7,757 nucleotides of DNA from an uncultured Neisseria sp. Its GTDB lineage: Bacteria; Pseudomonadota; Gammaproteobacteria; Burkholderiales; Neisseriaceae. The translations under genes and the position numbers were made by a program. Below the pieces are notes generated by a model. The model did no database searches. It worked only from the letters and a program-made list of their open reading frames with translations, and had not been told where the DNA came from. Position 1 is the first letter of the stretch. Every line of letters begins with the position of its first letter. Shown here piece by piece: positions 1 to 7,499 of the stretch. The stretch is taken from the NCBI GenBank assembly GCA_947097615.1, contig CAMURX010000075.1, positions 1-7,757 of the forward strand, written 5' to 3'.

Positions 1-1796
<1,796 letters not shown>

Positions 1797-1800
1797 GGCG

Positions 1801-1806
1801 CTCCTT
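1801..1806 (-). promoter_or_regulatory. pyk ribosome binding site
   Basis: The minus strand reads AAGGAG, four bases before the ATG at 1796. This decides for the shorter pyk start over the upstream in-frame ATG at 1826. The spacing is slightly short but usable. Confidence 0.7.
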
Positions 1807-1830
1807 GCGGGAAAACGGCGCCGCACGTCT

Positions 1831-1842
1831 TTCAGACGGCCT
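1831..1842 (-). repeat. Single DUS upstream of pyk
   Basis: This exact AG-DUS lies on the minus strand, 35 bases before the pyk start. It is the third of three DUS arms in the purD-pyk gap and could pair with 1866-1877 as an alternative to the purD terminator stem. Confidence 0.9.
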
Positions 1843-1865
1843 GCGGCGCGGGAGATGTGGGAAAG

Positions 1866-1915
1866 AGGCCGTCTGAAAAACGGTGCGGAGCTTGGGCGGC
1901 GCTTTCAGACGGCCT
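1866..1915 (-). terminator. DUS hairpin terminator after purD
   Basis: AGGCCGTCTGAAA (1866-1878) and TTTCAGACGGCCT (1903-1915) form a 13-bp perfect stem with a 24-nt loop, beginning 11 bases after the purD stop. In the purD direction the stem is followed by CTTTCCC, a short pyrimidine tail. Both arms are exact AG-DUS. It is probably a terminator of moderate strength. Confidence 0.7.
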
Positions 1916-1926
1916 TGTACGCTCAA

Positions 1927-3198
1927 TCAGCGTTTGACGGCCTTATCGGCAATGTCTTTGCGGTACTGCATGCCCTCGAAGCGGATTTTTTCCACGGCGC
2001 GGTAGGCCGTTTGCTGCGCTTCTTCCACGCTGTCGCCGAGGCCGACGACGCAGAGGACGCGGCCGCCGTTGGTGGCGGTGCGCCCGCCTTCGGCAAAGGC
2101 CGTGCCCGCGTGGAAGACTTTGCCAGTTTCGTTGGCTTCGTCTATGCCTTCGATGATGTCGCGTTTGCGCGGGCTGTCGGGATAGCCTGCGGCGGCAAGG
2201 ACGACGCCGACGGCGGTTTGCGGCTTCCATTCGGCCGACACTTCGTTCAGACGGCCTTCGATGCCCGCCTGCACCAGTTGCACGAAGTCGCTGTCGAGGC
2301 GGCTCATCACGGGCTGGGTTTCGGGGTCGCCGAAGCGGCAATTGAACTCGATCACAAACGGCGCGCCGGTTTCGTCAATCATCAGCCCGGCGTATAGAAA
2401 ACCGGTAAACGGAATGCCGTCTTCCTTCATGCCGCGCACGGTAGGCAGGATGATTTCGTCCATCACGCGGCGGTGGACTTCGGGCGTGACGACGGGCGCG
2501 GGGCTGTACGCACCCATGCCGCCGGTGTTGGGGCCTTGGTCGCCGTCGAGCAGGCGTTTGTGGTCTTGGCTGGTAGCCATCGGCAGCACGTTGTCGCCGT
2601 CGGCCATCACGATAAAGCTGGCTTCTTCGCCGCGCAAAAAGTCTTCAATCACGACGCGCGCGCCCGCGTCGCCCATTTTGTTGCCCAGCAGCATATCATC
2701 CACGGCGGCGTGCGCTTCGTCTTCGTTCATGGCGACAATCACGCCCTTGCCCGCCGCCAAACCGTCGGCCTTGATGACGATGGGCGCGCCTTTTTCGCGG
2801 ATATAGGCGTGCGCCGCTTCGGCCTCGGCAAAGGTTTGGTACTGCGCGGTGGGAATGCCGTGGCGCTGCATAAAGGCTTTGGCAAAGTCTTTCGAGCTTT
2901 CGAGCTGCGCGGCGGCGCGGGTGGGGCCGAACACGGGCAGTCCGGCGGCGCGGAAATCGTCGACGATGCCCGCCGCCAGCGGCGCTTCCGGGCCGACAAC
3001 GGTAAAGGCGATTTTTTCGGCGCGGCAAAAGGCAATCAGCCCCGCGTGCGGCAGGAGCGGCACATTGCGCAGCTTTGGCTCGACGGCCGTACCCGCATTG
3101 CCGGGTGCGACGAAAACGGTTTCCACATCGGGCGACTGCGCCAGTTTCCACGCCAGCGCGTGTTCGCGGCCGCCGCCGCCGATAACGAGCAGTTTCAT
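1927..3198 (-). CDS. purD: Phosphoribosylamine-glycine ligase (GAR synthetase)
   Basis: PurD joins glycine to 5-phosphoribosylamine using ATP, giving glycinamide ribonucleotide in the second step of de novo purine synthesis. The 423 residues match the family (E. coli has 429). The N-terminus MKLLVIGGGGREHALAWKL is typical. The ATP-grasp domain includes KADGLAAGKG (143-152), QGPNTGGMGAYSPAP, and the family signature RFGDPE (288-293) with its metal-binding acidic residues. A C-terminal domain completes the protein. The start is supported by AAGGA (3208-3212) nine bases upstream. The gene is divergent from lptB, with 140 bases between them that hold a DUS inverted repeat and a TATAAT on each side or near match. 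One DUS lies inside the coding region and encodes GRLN. No other pur gene is in the window. Confidence 0.97.
   Translation of the reverse strand: MKLLVIGGGGREHALAWKLAQSPDVETVFVAPGNAGTAVEPKLRNVPLLPHAGLIAFCRAEKIAFTVVGPEAPLAAGIVDDFRAAGLPVFGPTRAAAQLESSKDFAKAFMQRHGIPTAQYQTFAEAEAAHAYIREKGAPIVIKADGLAAGKGVIVAMNEDEAHAAVDDMLLGNKMGDAGARVVIEDFLRGEEASFIVMADGDNVLPMATSQDHKRLLDGDQGPNTGGMGAYSPAPVVTPEVHRRVMDEIILPTVRGMKEDGIPFTGFLYAGLMIDETGAPFVIEFNCRFGDPETQPVMSRLDSDFVQLVQAGIEGRLNEVSAEWKPQTAVGVVLAAAGYPDSPRKRDIIEGIDEANETGKVFHAGTAFAEGGRTATNGGRVLCVVGLGDSVEEAQQTAYRAVEKIRFEGMQYRKDIADKAVKR
2246..2257 (-). repeat. Intragenic DUS in purD
   Basis: An exact AG-DUS lies on the purD coding strand and is read as Glu-Gly-Arg-Leu-Asn. 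It has no inverted partner nearby, so it serves as an uptake site rather than a hairpin. Confidence 0.9.
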
Positions 3199-3232
3199 GA
3201 CAGAATATCCTTGGTAAACGGGGAAAAACGGG

Positions 3233-3238
3233 ATTATA
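3233..3238 (-). promoter_or_regulatory. Putative purD -10 box (TATAAT)
   Basis: The minus strand reads TATAAT 35 bases before the purD start, a fitting distance. The expected -35 position lies within the DUS arm 3252-3263 and matches the consensus poorly. I saw no recognisable PurR-like operator. Confidence 0.5.
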
Positions 3239-3251
3239 GACCAATCCGCAG

Positions 3252-3290
3252 AGGCCGTCTGAAAAGCCGCCGCAGGTTTTCAGACGGCCT
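3252..3290. repeat. DUS inverted repeat in the purD-lptB divergent promoter region
   Basis: AGGCCGTCTGAAAA (3252-3265) and TTTTCAGACGGCCT (3277-3290) form a 14-bp perfect inverted repeat with an 11-nt GC-rich loop. No gene ends here, so it is not a terminator by position. It lies between the two putative -10 boxes and covers or borders both -35 regions. Confidence 0.85.
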
Positions 3291-3300
3291 GAAAACAAAG

Positions 3301-3306
3301 TACAAT
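3301..3306 (+). promoter_or_regulatory. Putative lptB operon -10 box (TACAAT)
   Basis: TACAAT lies 32 bases before the lptB start in an A-rich stretch. With a 17-bp spacer the -35 would be TTTCAG (3278-3283), which belongs to the DUS arm and is a weak match. It is the best promoter candidate for lptB-rpoN-hpf. Confidence 0.45.
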
Positions 3307-3338
3307 AAAGAAATATCATAAAAAACACTCCTCAAAAT

Positions 3339-4073
3339 ATGTCAGCAGAAAACAGCCGCCTGGTTGCCCGCAACCTGCAAAAAACCTTCAAAAAACGCCA
3401 AGTCGTCAAAGATTTCTCGCTCGACATCGAAAGCGGCGAAGTCGTCGGCCTGCTCGGCCCCAACGGCGCGGGCAAAACCACCAGTTTCTATATGATCGTC
3501 GGCCTAATTGCCGCCGACGCGGGCAGCATCACGCTGGACGGGCGCGAGCTGCGCCATCTGCCGATACACGAACGCGCGCGCATGGGCGTGGGCTACCTGC
3601 CGCAGGAAGCGTCGATTTTCCGCAAAATGACCGTGGAACAAAACATCCGCGCCATCCTCGAAATCAGCATCAAAGACAAAAGCCGCATCGACGGCGAACT
3701 CGAACGCCTCCTCTCCGACCTCAACATCGAACGCCTGCGCCACAGCCCCGCCCCCGCCCTCTCCGGCGGCGAGCGGCGGCGCGTCGAAATCGCCCGCGTG
3801 CTGGCCATGCAGCCGCGCTTCATCCTGCTGGACGAACCCTTTGCCGGCGTCGATCCGATTGCCGTGATCGACATCCAGAAAATCATCGGTTTTCTCAAAT
3901 CGCGCGGCATCGGCGTGTTGATTACCGACCACAACGTGCGCGAAACCCTGCGCATCTGCGACAGAGCCTTCATCATCAGCGACGGCGCGGTACTGGCCAC
4001 CGGCCGTCCGCAAGAACTGGTGGAAAACGAACAGGTGCGCGCCGTCTACCTCGGCGAAAACTTCCATTATTAA
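3339..4073 (+). CDS. lptB: LPS export ABC transporter ATP-binding protein LptB
   Basis: LptB is the cytoplasmic ATPase that, with LptF and LptG, extracts lipopolysaccharide from the inner membrane and drives it across the periplasm along LptC-LptA-LptD. The 244 residues hold all ABC motifs: Walker A GPNGAGKT (40-47), Q-loop Gln89 in YLPQEASIF, signature LSGGERRR (141-148), Walker B ILLDE (162-166) with catalytic Glu166, and switch His198 in ITDHNVRE. The C-terminus YLGENFHY is typical of the family. There is no clear Shine-Dalgarno sequence before the ATG (ACTCCTCAAAAT precedes it), but the start matches the family N-terminus. rpoN follows after 20 bases. lptA and lptC, often directly upstream, are not here; the gene upstream is the divergent purD. 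Confidence 0.97.
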   Translation: MSAENSRLVARNLQKTFKKRQVVKDFSLDIESGEVVGLLGPNGAGKTTSFYMIVGLIAADAGSITLDGRELRHLPIHERARMGVGYLPQEASIFRKMTVEQNIRAILEISIKDKSRIDGELERLLSDLNIERLRHSPAPALSGGERRRVEIARVLAMQPRFILLDEPFAGVDPIAVIDIQKIIGFLKSRGIGVLITDHNVRETLRICDRAFIISDGAVLATGRPQELVENEQVRAVYLGENFHY

Positions 4074-4093
4074 AACAACGAAAACAAAGCATT

Positions 4094-5446
4094 ATGGGCG
4101 GACAATCCTTCCATCTCAAACTCAAACAGACGCAGCAGCTCAACCAGGGCTTGCAGCAGTCGCTGCGCGTTTTGCAGATGTCGGGGCTCGAACTCGAACG
4201 CGAAGTGGACGACTGGCTGCAGGACAACCCCCTCTTGGAGCGGCGCGAACCCGCCGACGACGGCCGTCTCGAACCGCCGCACCTCTCCGCCGCCGTCTCC
4301 TCGCGCAACCAAATCGGCGGCGACGAAGCCGAAGACGTATGGGCAACCGTTGCCGACGAAGAAGACTTCAACCGCTACCTGCACAAACAGGTCTGCGAAC
4401 ACCCCCTGTCGGAAGAAGAAGCCGCCCACGTCCACATCGTCATCGACTTTCTCGACGACCAGGGCTACCTCACCGACACCCCCGAAGAAATCGTCGAACA
4501 TACCCCCCTCGAATGGATGCTCGACGAAGACGACATCCAAACCGCCATCGACCACCTGCAAAACTTCGATCCCCCCGGCGTCGGCGCCGCCGATTTGCGC
4601 GAATCCCTCATGCTGCAACTGCAACGCCTGCCCGCCAGCCCCTCGCGCCAGTGCGCCGGACAAATCGTCAGCCGCTTTCTCGACGAACTCAACCGCAGCA
4701 GCAGCCGCAACGTCGAAAAATTCAAAAAAGCCCTGCCCGACTACACAAGCGACATCATCGAATCCGCCCTTGACCTCATCGGCAGCCTCAACCCCTATCC
4801 CGCCTACGGCTTCGCCGCCGCCGAACCCACCGCCTTCATCCAGCCCGACGTCTTCGTGCGCGAAGGCGAAAACGGCTGGGAAGTAGTCGGTAACGAAGCT
4901 GCCTGGCCGCACCTCGCCCTCAACGAAGAACTGGCCGACGCCCTCAAAGAAGAAGGCATAGACGAAGTGTGGCGCGAAAAAATCCAGGAAGCCAAACAGA
5001 AAATCGACAGCCTCGAATTGCGCAAAAGCACCGTCGTGCGCCTGGCCGAATACATCGTCGCCCATCAGGAAGACTTCTTCGTCTTCGGCGAAATCGGCCT
5101 CACTCCCATGCTGCTCAAAGACGCCGCCGCCGATTTGGGGCTGGCCGAAAGCACCGTTTCCCGCGCCGCCGGCAACAAATATCTCGCTTGCCCGCGCGGC
5201 CTGTTTGCGTTACGCTATTTCTTCACACAGGCCGTCAACGCCGAAGACGGGCAGGAAGGCACCAGCCAGAGAGCCGTCAAAGCCGTACTGGCGCAACTGA
5301 TAGAAAAAGAAGACAAAACCAACCCCCATTCCGACGAAGCCCTATCCAAACTGCTCAAACTGCAAGGCATAGACATCGCCCGCCGCACCGTCGCCAAATA
5401 CCGCGAAAGCCTGGCCATCGCACCGGCACACCAGCGCAAGATATAG
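4094..5446 (+). CDS. rpoN: RNA polymerase sigma-54 factor, apparently intact
   Basis: RpoN directs RNA polymerase to -24/-12 promoters and needs an AAA+ enhancer-binding activator to open DNA. The 450 residues (E. coli has 477) show all regions. Region I is Gln/Leu-rich (about 1-50, with LKQTQQLNQGLQQSLRVLQM and DNPLLERR). Region II is acidic and short (about 51-96), which accounts for much of the length difference. The core-binding region III includes FDPPGVGAADLRESL and SLNPYPAYG. The helix-turn-helix (about 338-363) contains LGLAESTVSR with Arg357, followed by KYLACPRGLFALRYFF. The RpoN box ARRTVAKYR is at 429-437. I see no frameshift or internal stop. There is no good ribosome binding site, but lptB ends only 20 bases upstream, so translation may be linked. 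Pathogenic Neisseria are known for an inactive rpoN; this copy looks functional by sequence. Confidence 0.96.
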   Translation: MGGQSFHLKLKQTQQLNQGLQQSLRVLQMSGLELEREVDDWLQDNPLLERREPADDGRLEPPHLSAAVSSRNQIGGDEAEDVWATVADEEDFNRYLHKQVCEHPLSEEEAAHVHIVIDFLDDQGYLTDTPEEIVEHTPLEWMLDEDDIQTAIDHLQNFDPPGVGAADLRESLMLQLQRLPASPSRQCAGQIVSRFLDELNRSSSRNVEKFKKALPDYTSDIIESALDLIGSLNPYPAYGFAAAEPTAFIQPDVFVREGENGWEVVGNEAAWPHLALNEELADALKEEGIDEVWREKIQEAKQKIDSLELRKSTVVRLAEYIVAHQEDFFVFGEIGLTPMLLKDAAADLGLAESTVSRAAGNKYLACPRGLFALRYFFTQAVNAEDGQEGTSQRAVKAVLAQLIEKEDKTNPHSDEALSKLLKLQGIDIARRTVAKYRESLAIAPAHQRKI

Positions 5447-5455
5447 TTTTTCCGT

Positions 5456-5480
5456 GCCGCCTGAACCTTTCAGACGGCCT
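5456..5480 (+). repeat. DUS with degenerate partner between rpoN and hpf
   Basis: The exact AG-DUS TTCAGACGGCCT (5469-5480, minus-strand orientation) is preceded by GCCGCCTGAA (5456-5465), which differs from the DUS core at one base. They can pair over ten positions with one C-A mismatch and a 3-nt loop. No U-tract follows, so it is unlikely to stop rpoN transcripts fully before hpf. It could trim or stabilise the message. Confidence 0.6.
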
Positions 5481-5491
5481 CAACCCCAACG

Positions 5492-5497
5492 AAGGAG
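5492..5497 (+). promoter_or_regulatory. hpf ribosome binding site
   Basis: AAGGAG lies seven bases before the ATG at 5505. It settles the start against an in-frame GTG at 5454, whose extra 17 codons would run through the DUS hairpin. It is the best-spaced ribosome binding site in the plus-strand operon. Confidence 0.85.
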
Positions 5498-5504
5498 TAA
5501 GACT

Positions 5505-5861
5505 ATGAACTTGAAAATCACCGGTTTGAATTTCGACGTCAGCGAAGCCGTCAGAGAACACGTCGCGCTCAAGCTCAACCGTATCAGCCGCCACGCAGGC
5601 AACCTGATATCCGTTACCGTCACCCTCTCGCTGGACAAACTCAACAACAAAGCCGAGGCCGACGCCCACCTGTCGGGCAAAACCCTGCACGTCGAAACCG
5701 TCGATCAGGAAAATATGTACGCCGCCATCGACGCCATGATGGACAAACTCGACAGAGCCCTCATCAAACACAAAGAGAAAAACCAAAACGTGCGCGGCGC
5801 GCCCAAGCCCGCAGCCGAAGCGGGCAACGACGACGAAGCCGACAGCGCGGCACAAGCCTGA
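5505..5861 (+). CDS. hpf: Short-form ribosome hibernation promoting factor
   Basis: HPF binds the decoding centre region of the 30S subunit and promotes inactive 100S ribosome dimers when growth slows. The 118 residues begin MNLKITGLNFDVSEAVREHV, a close match to the HPF/YfiA fold, with QENMYAAIDAMMDKLDRALI and HKEK (about 68-93) as the conserved basic end of the domain. The last 25 residues are a charged, Ala-rich tail that looks disordered. It is too short to be the dimerisation domain of long HPF, so this is a short form. The gene lies 58 bases after rpoN, the usual order in Proteobacteria, and was once called a sigma-54 modulation protein. Unlike in many relatives, ptsN does not follow; a strong terminator does. 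Confidence 0.95.
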   Translation: MNLKITGLNFDVSEAVREHVALKLNRISRHAGNLISVTVTLSLDKLNNKAEADAHLSGKTLHVETVDQENMYAAIDAMMDKLDRALIKHKEKNQNVRGAPKPAAEAGNDDEADSAAQA

Positions 5862-5875
5862 TCCGCAGCATCAAG

Positions 5876-5907
5876 AAGGCCGTCTGAACACAGTTTCAGA
5901 CGGCCTT
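5876..5907 (+). terminator. Intrinsic terminator of the lptB-rpoN-hpf operon
   Basis: AAGGCCGTCTGAA (5876-5888) and TTCAGACGGCCTT (5895-5907) form a 13-bp perfect stem with a 6-nt loop. The T-run 5906-5909 begins within the stem and ends two bases after it. It begins 15 bases after the hpf stop. Both arms are exact AG-DUS, and it is the classic neisserial DUS terminator. Confidence 0.88.
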
Positions 5908-5946
5908 TTCCCTGCCCGCCGCCCCACCCTTTTGCACACTGCCGAA

Positions 5947-5971
5947 GCCGCAGACGGATTTGGTTTGCGGC
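5947..5971. repeat. Non-DUS hairpin upstream of waaA
   Basis: GCCGCAGAC (5947-5955) and GTTTGCGGC (5963-5971) can form a 9-bp stem with one G-U pair and a 7-nt loop. It is in the hpf-waaA gap, before the putative waaA -10 box, so it may not be in the waaA transcript. No function is evident. Confidence 0.35.
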
Positions 5972-5988
5972 AAAACCGTTTAAGCGAA

Positions 5989-6000
5989 AGGCCGTCTGAA
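5989..6000 (+). repeat. DUS in the hpf-waaA gap
   Basis: This exact AG-DUS has an inverted partner at 6062-6073. The 61-nt distance and the putative -10 box between them make a simple terminator unlikely. Confidence 0.9.
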
Positions 6001-6026
6001 AGCGCAGCTGCAATGAAATTAAAAGC

Positions 6027-6032
6027 TACAAT
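6027..6032 (+). promoter_or_regulatory. Putative waaA -10 box within a small palindrome
   Basis: TACAAT lies 48 bases before the waaA start, in an otherwise GC-rich region. It sits in the loop of AAAAGC (6021-6026) and GCTTTT (6035-6040). No good -35 hexamer is seen at normal spacing. It is the best promoter candidate for waaA after the hpf terminator. Confidence 0.35.
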
Positions 6033-6061
6033 ACGCTTTTTAACTTCGTTGAAACTACACT

Positions 6062-6073
6062 TTCAGACGGCCT
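6062..6073 (-). repeat. DUS in the waaA translation start region
   Basis: TTCAGACGGCCT ends six bases before the waaA ATG and is followed by CTTTTT. It occupies the place of the Shine-Dalgarno sequence, and no AGGAG-like motif is present. Initiation may rely on the U-rich leader. Confidence 0.88.
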
Positions 6074-6079
6074 CTTTTT

Positions 6080-7336
6080 ATGTTGCTCCCCTTTCTCTAC
6101 CGCAGCCTGTGGCGCATCGCGCCGCCGCTGATCCGCCGCTATCTGCGCCGCCGTGCGCGCAAAAATCCCGCCTATCTCGAACACTGGGGCGAACGCTTCG
6201 GCGCGCCGTATCCCGCGCCCGTGCGGAATCCGATTTGGCTGCACGCGGTGTCGGTCGGCGAAACCCGCGCCGCCGCGCCGCTGCTGGCCGCGCTGCGCCG
6301 CCGTTTTCCCGACGCGCCGCTGCTGCTCACACAAATGACGCCCACCGGCCGCGCCGCCGCCGAAAGCCTGTATCCCGAGGCGCAATGCCGCTATCTGCCC
6401 TACGACAAGCCCGAATACGTCGCGCAGTTTCTCGCCGAACACCGGCCGCGTTTGGGCATTTTGATGGAAACGGAAATCTGGCCGCACCTGGCCGCCGCCT
6501 GCGCCGCGCAAGGCATTCCCCTGTTTCTCGCCAACGCCCGCCTGTCGGAAAAATCGCTGCGCGGCTACCAAAAAGCCGCTTCCCTTATCCGCCCCGCCAT
6601 GCAGTCGCTTGCGGGCTGCTACGCGCAGAGCGAAGCCGACGCAGGCCGTCTGAAAAGCCTCGGTGCGGCTGCTCCCGTGGTGTGCGGCAACACCAAATAC
6701 GACATCGCGCCGCCGCGTGAACAGCTCGCCTTGGGCGCACAGTTCCGTGCACTGGCGGGCGGGCACAAGGTACTGGTGTGCGGCAGCACGCGTTTTTACC
6801 ACGGCGAAGACGAAGCGGCTTTGCTGCTGCGCGCGTGGCGGGAATACCGCGGCGATGCGCTGCTGGTTGTCGTGCCGCGCCATCCCGAACGTTTCGACGA
6901 CGCCTTTCAGACGGCCTTGTCGCTCGGTTTCCGCACACAGCGGCGCAGCAACGGCCAAGCGATAGCCGCCGACACGCAGGTATGGATAGGCGACAGCATG
7001 GGCGAGCTTTACGCCTATTACGCGATGGCCGATGCGGTATTTGTCGGCGGCAGTCTGGTGGACAGCGGCTGCCAAAACCCCATCGAGCCGATGGCCTGCG
7101 GCAAGCCGGTGATGTTCGGTTTTTCCACCTACAACTTCGCCGCCGTCTGCACCGACGCGCTGGCCGCCGGTGCGGCGCGGCAGGTGGCGGACGCGCAAGA
7201 ATGGCTGGACACGGCGCGGCAGTGGCTCGAAAGCGAAGCCGAACGCGCCCGCTTTGCCGCCCACGCCGCCGCCTTTGTCGCGCGGCATCGGGGTGCGAGC
7301 GAAAAAATAGCGGAGCTGGTGGCAAAGGCCGTCTGA
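6080..7336 (+). CDS. waaA: 3-deoxy-D-manno-octulosonic acid (Kdo) transferase
   Basis: WaaA (KdtA) moves Kdo from CMP-Kdo to the lipid A precursor lipid IVA at the cytoplasmic face of the inner membrane; known neisserial enzymes add two Kdo residues. The 418 residues (E. coli has 425) form a GT-B glycosyltransferase. A hydrophobic/basic N-terminus (about 1-25) suits membrane attachment. HAVSVGE (55-61) carries the catalytic Glu61. Further motifs are TQMTPTGR (84-91), ILMETEIWP (127-135), GNTKYD (203-208), GSTR, VVPRHPER (264-271), DSMGELYAYY, and VGGSLVD with Glu336 in the IEP segment. The segment after GSTR reads FYHGEDE where E. coli has a shorter HEGEE. There is no Shine-Dalgarno sequence, but the start agrees with the family. 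Two DUS lie inside, one before the start, and one supplies the stop codon. It is transcribed separately from hpf. Confidence 0.96.
   Translation: MLLPFLYRSLWRIAPPLIRRYLRRRARKNPAYLEHWGERFGAPYPAPVRNPIWLHAVSVGETRAAAPLLAALRRRFPDAPLLLTQMTPTGRAAAESLYPEAQCRYLPYDKPEYVAQFLAEHRPRLGILMETEIWPHLAAACAAQGIPLFLANARLSEKSLRGYQKAASLIRPAMQSLAGCYAQSEADAGRLKSLGAAAPVVCGNTKYDIAPPREQLALGAQFRALAGGHKVLVCGSTRFYHGEDEAALLLRAWREYRGDALLVVVPRHPERFDDAFQTALSLGFRTQRRSNGQAIAADTQVWIGDSMGELYAYYAMADAVFVGGSLVDSGCQNPIEPMACGKPVMFGFSTYNFAAVCTDALAAGAARQVADAQEWLDTARQWLESEAERARFAAHAAAFVARHRGASEKIAELVAKAV
6643..6654 (+). repeat. Intragenic DUS in waaA, forward
   Basis: An exact AG-DUS is read in frame as part of Ala-Gly-Arg-Leu-Lys. It lies between the two GT-B domains, before GNTKYD, where the sequence tolerates change. 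Confidence 0.9.
6906..6917 (-). repeat. Intragenic DUS in waaA, reverse
   Basis: An exact AG-DUS on the opposite strand is read in the gene as Phe-Gln-Thr-Ala, shortly after HPER. It is 251 bases from the forward copy, too far for a normal hairpin. Confidence 0.9.
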
Positions 7337-7378
7337 AAACGAAGTTTCGGCGTAACCGAAACGGGTTTCAGACGGCCT
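7326..7378 (+). terminator. DUS hairpin overlapping the waaA stop codon
   Basis: AGGCCGTCTGAAA (7326-7338) and TTTCAGACGGCCT (7366-7378) form a 13-bp stem. The TGA of the left DUS is the waaA stop (7334-7336). The loop holds a second perfect 7-bp hairpin, GTTTCGG (7344-7350) with CCGAAAC (7356-7362). No U-tract follows, so it may protect the 3' end or end transcription only in part. Confidence 0.65.
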
Positions 7379-7423
7379 CGAAAGCGCGTGCTCCCCAATG
7401 GCAAGGAACGCGCGCGGACACAA

Positions 7424-7467
7424 AAAGGCCGTCTGAAAGCCTGCAAACAGGTTTTCAGACGGCCTTT
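7424..7467. terminator. Bidirectional terminator between waaA and dapD
   Basis: AAAGGCCGTCTGAAA (7424-7438) and TTTCAGACGGCCTTT (7453-7467) form 15 perfect pairs. A G-U pair and a CCTG/CAGG inner stem continue it to about 20 bp, closed by the loop CAAA. The dapD direction ends in TTTTTG and the waaA direction in CCTTTGCTTTG. Both arms contain an exact AG-DUS. Its place between convergent genes fits two-way termination. Confidence 0.85.
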
Positions 7468-7499
7468 GCTTTGTGCAGACAAAATCCGCGCGGTTACGC

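Noticed and set aside
1797..1826. Longer pyk start at 1826
   Set aside because: The added ten residues are Arg-rich and absent from the family. The inner ATG at 1796 has AAGGAG just upstream.
4070..5065. 331-codon minus-strand open frame opposite rpoN
   Set aside because: Its Phe/Val/Gly-rich translation results from reading GC-rich rpoN codons backwards. It has no start signal and no family likeness.
5418..5440. Possible sigma-54 promoter before hpf (GGCAC near 5424-5428)
   Set aside because: The -24 GG is present, but the -12 GC is not at the required spacing, and the site is inside the rpoN coding end.
5454..5504. GTG start for a 135-residue HPF
   Set aside because: The extra 17 residues come from the DUS hairpin region and do not fit the HPF family. 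The ATG at 5505 has AAGGAG seven bases upstream.
6026..7423. 465-codon open frame on the minus strand opposite waaA
   Set aside because: It mirrors waaA almost exactly. High GC at third codon positions removes stops from the opposite strand, and the translation has no recognisable family. waaA is certain on the plus strand.
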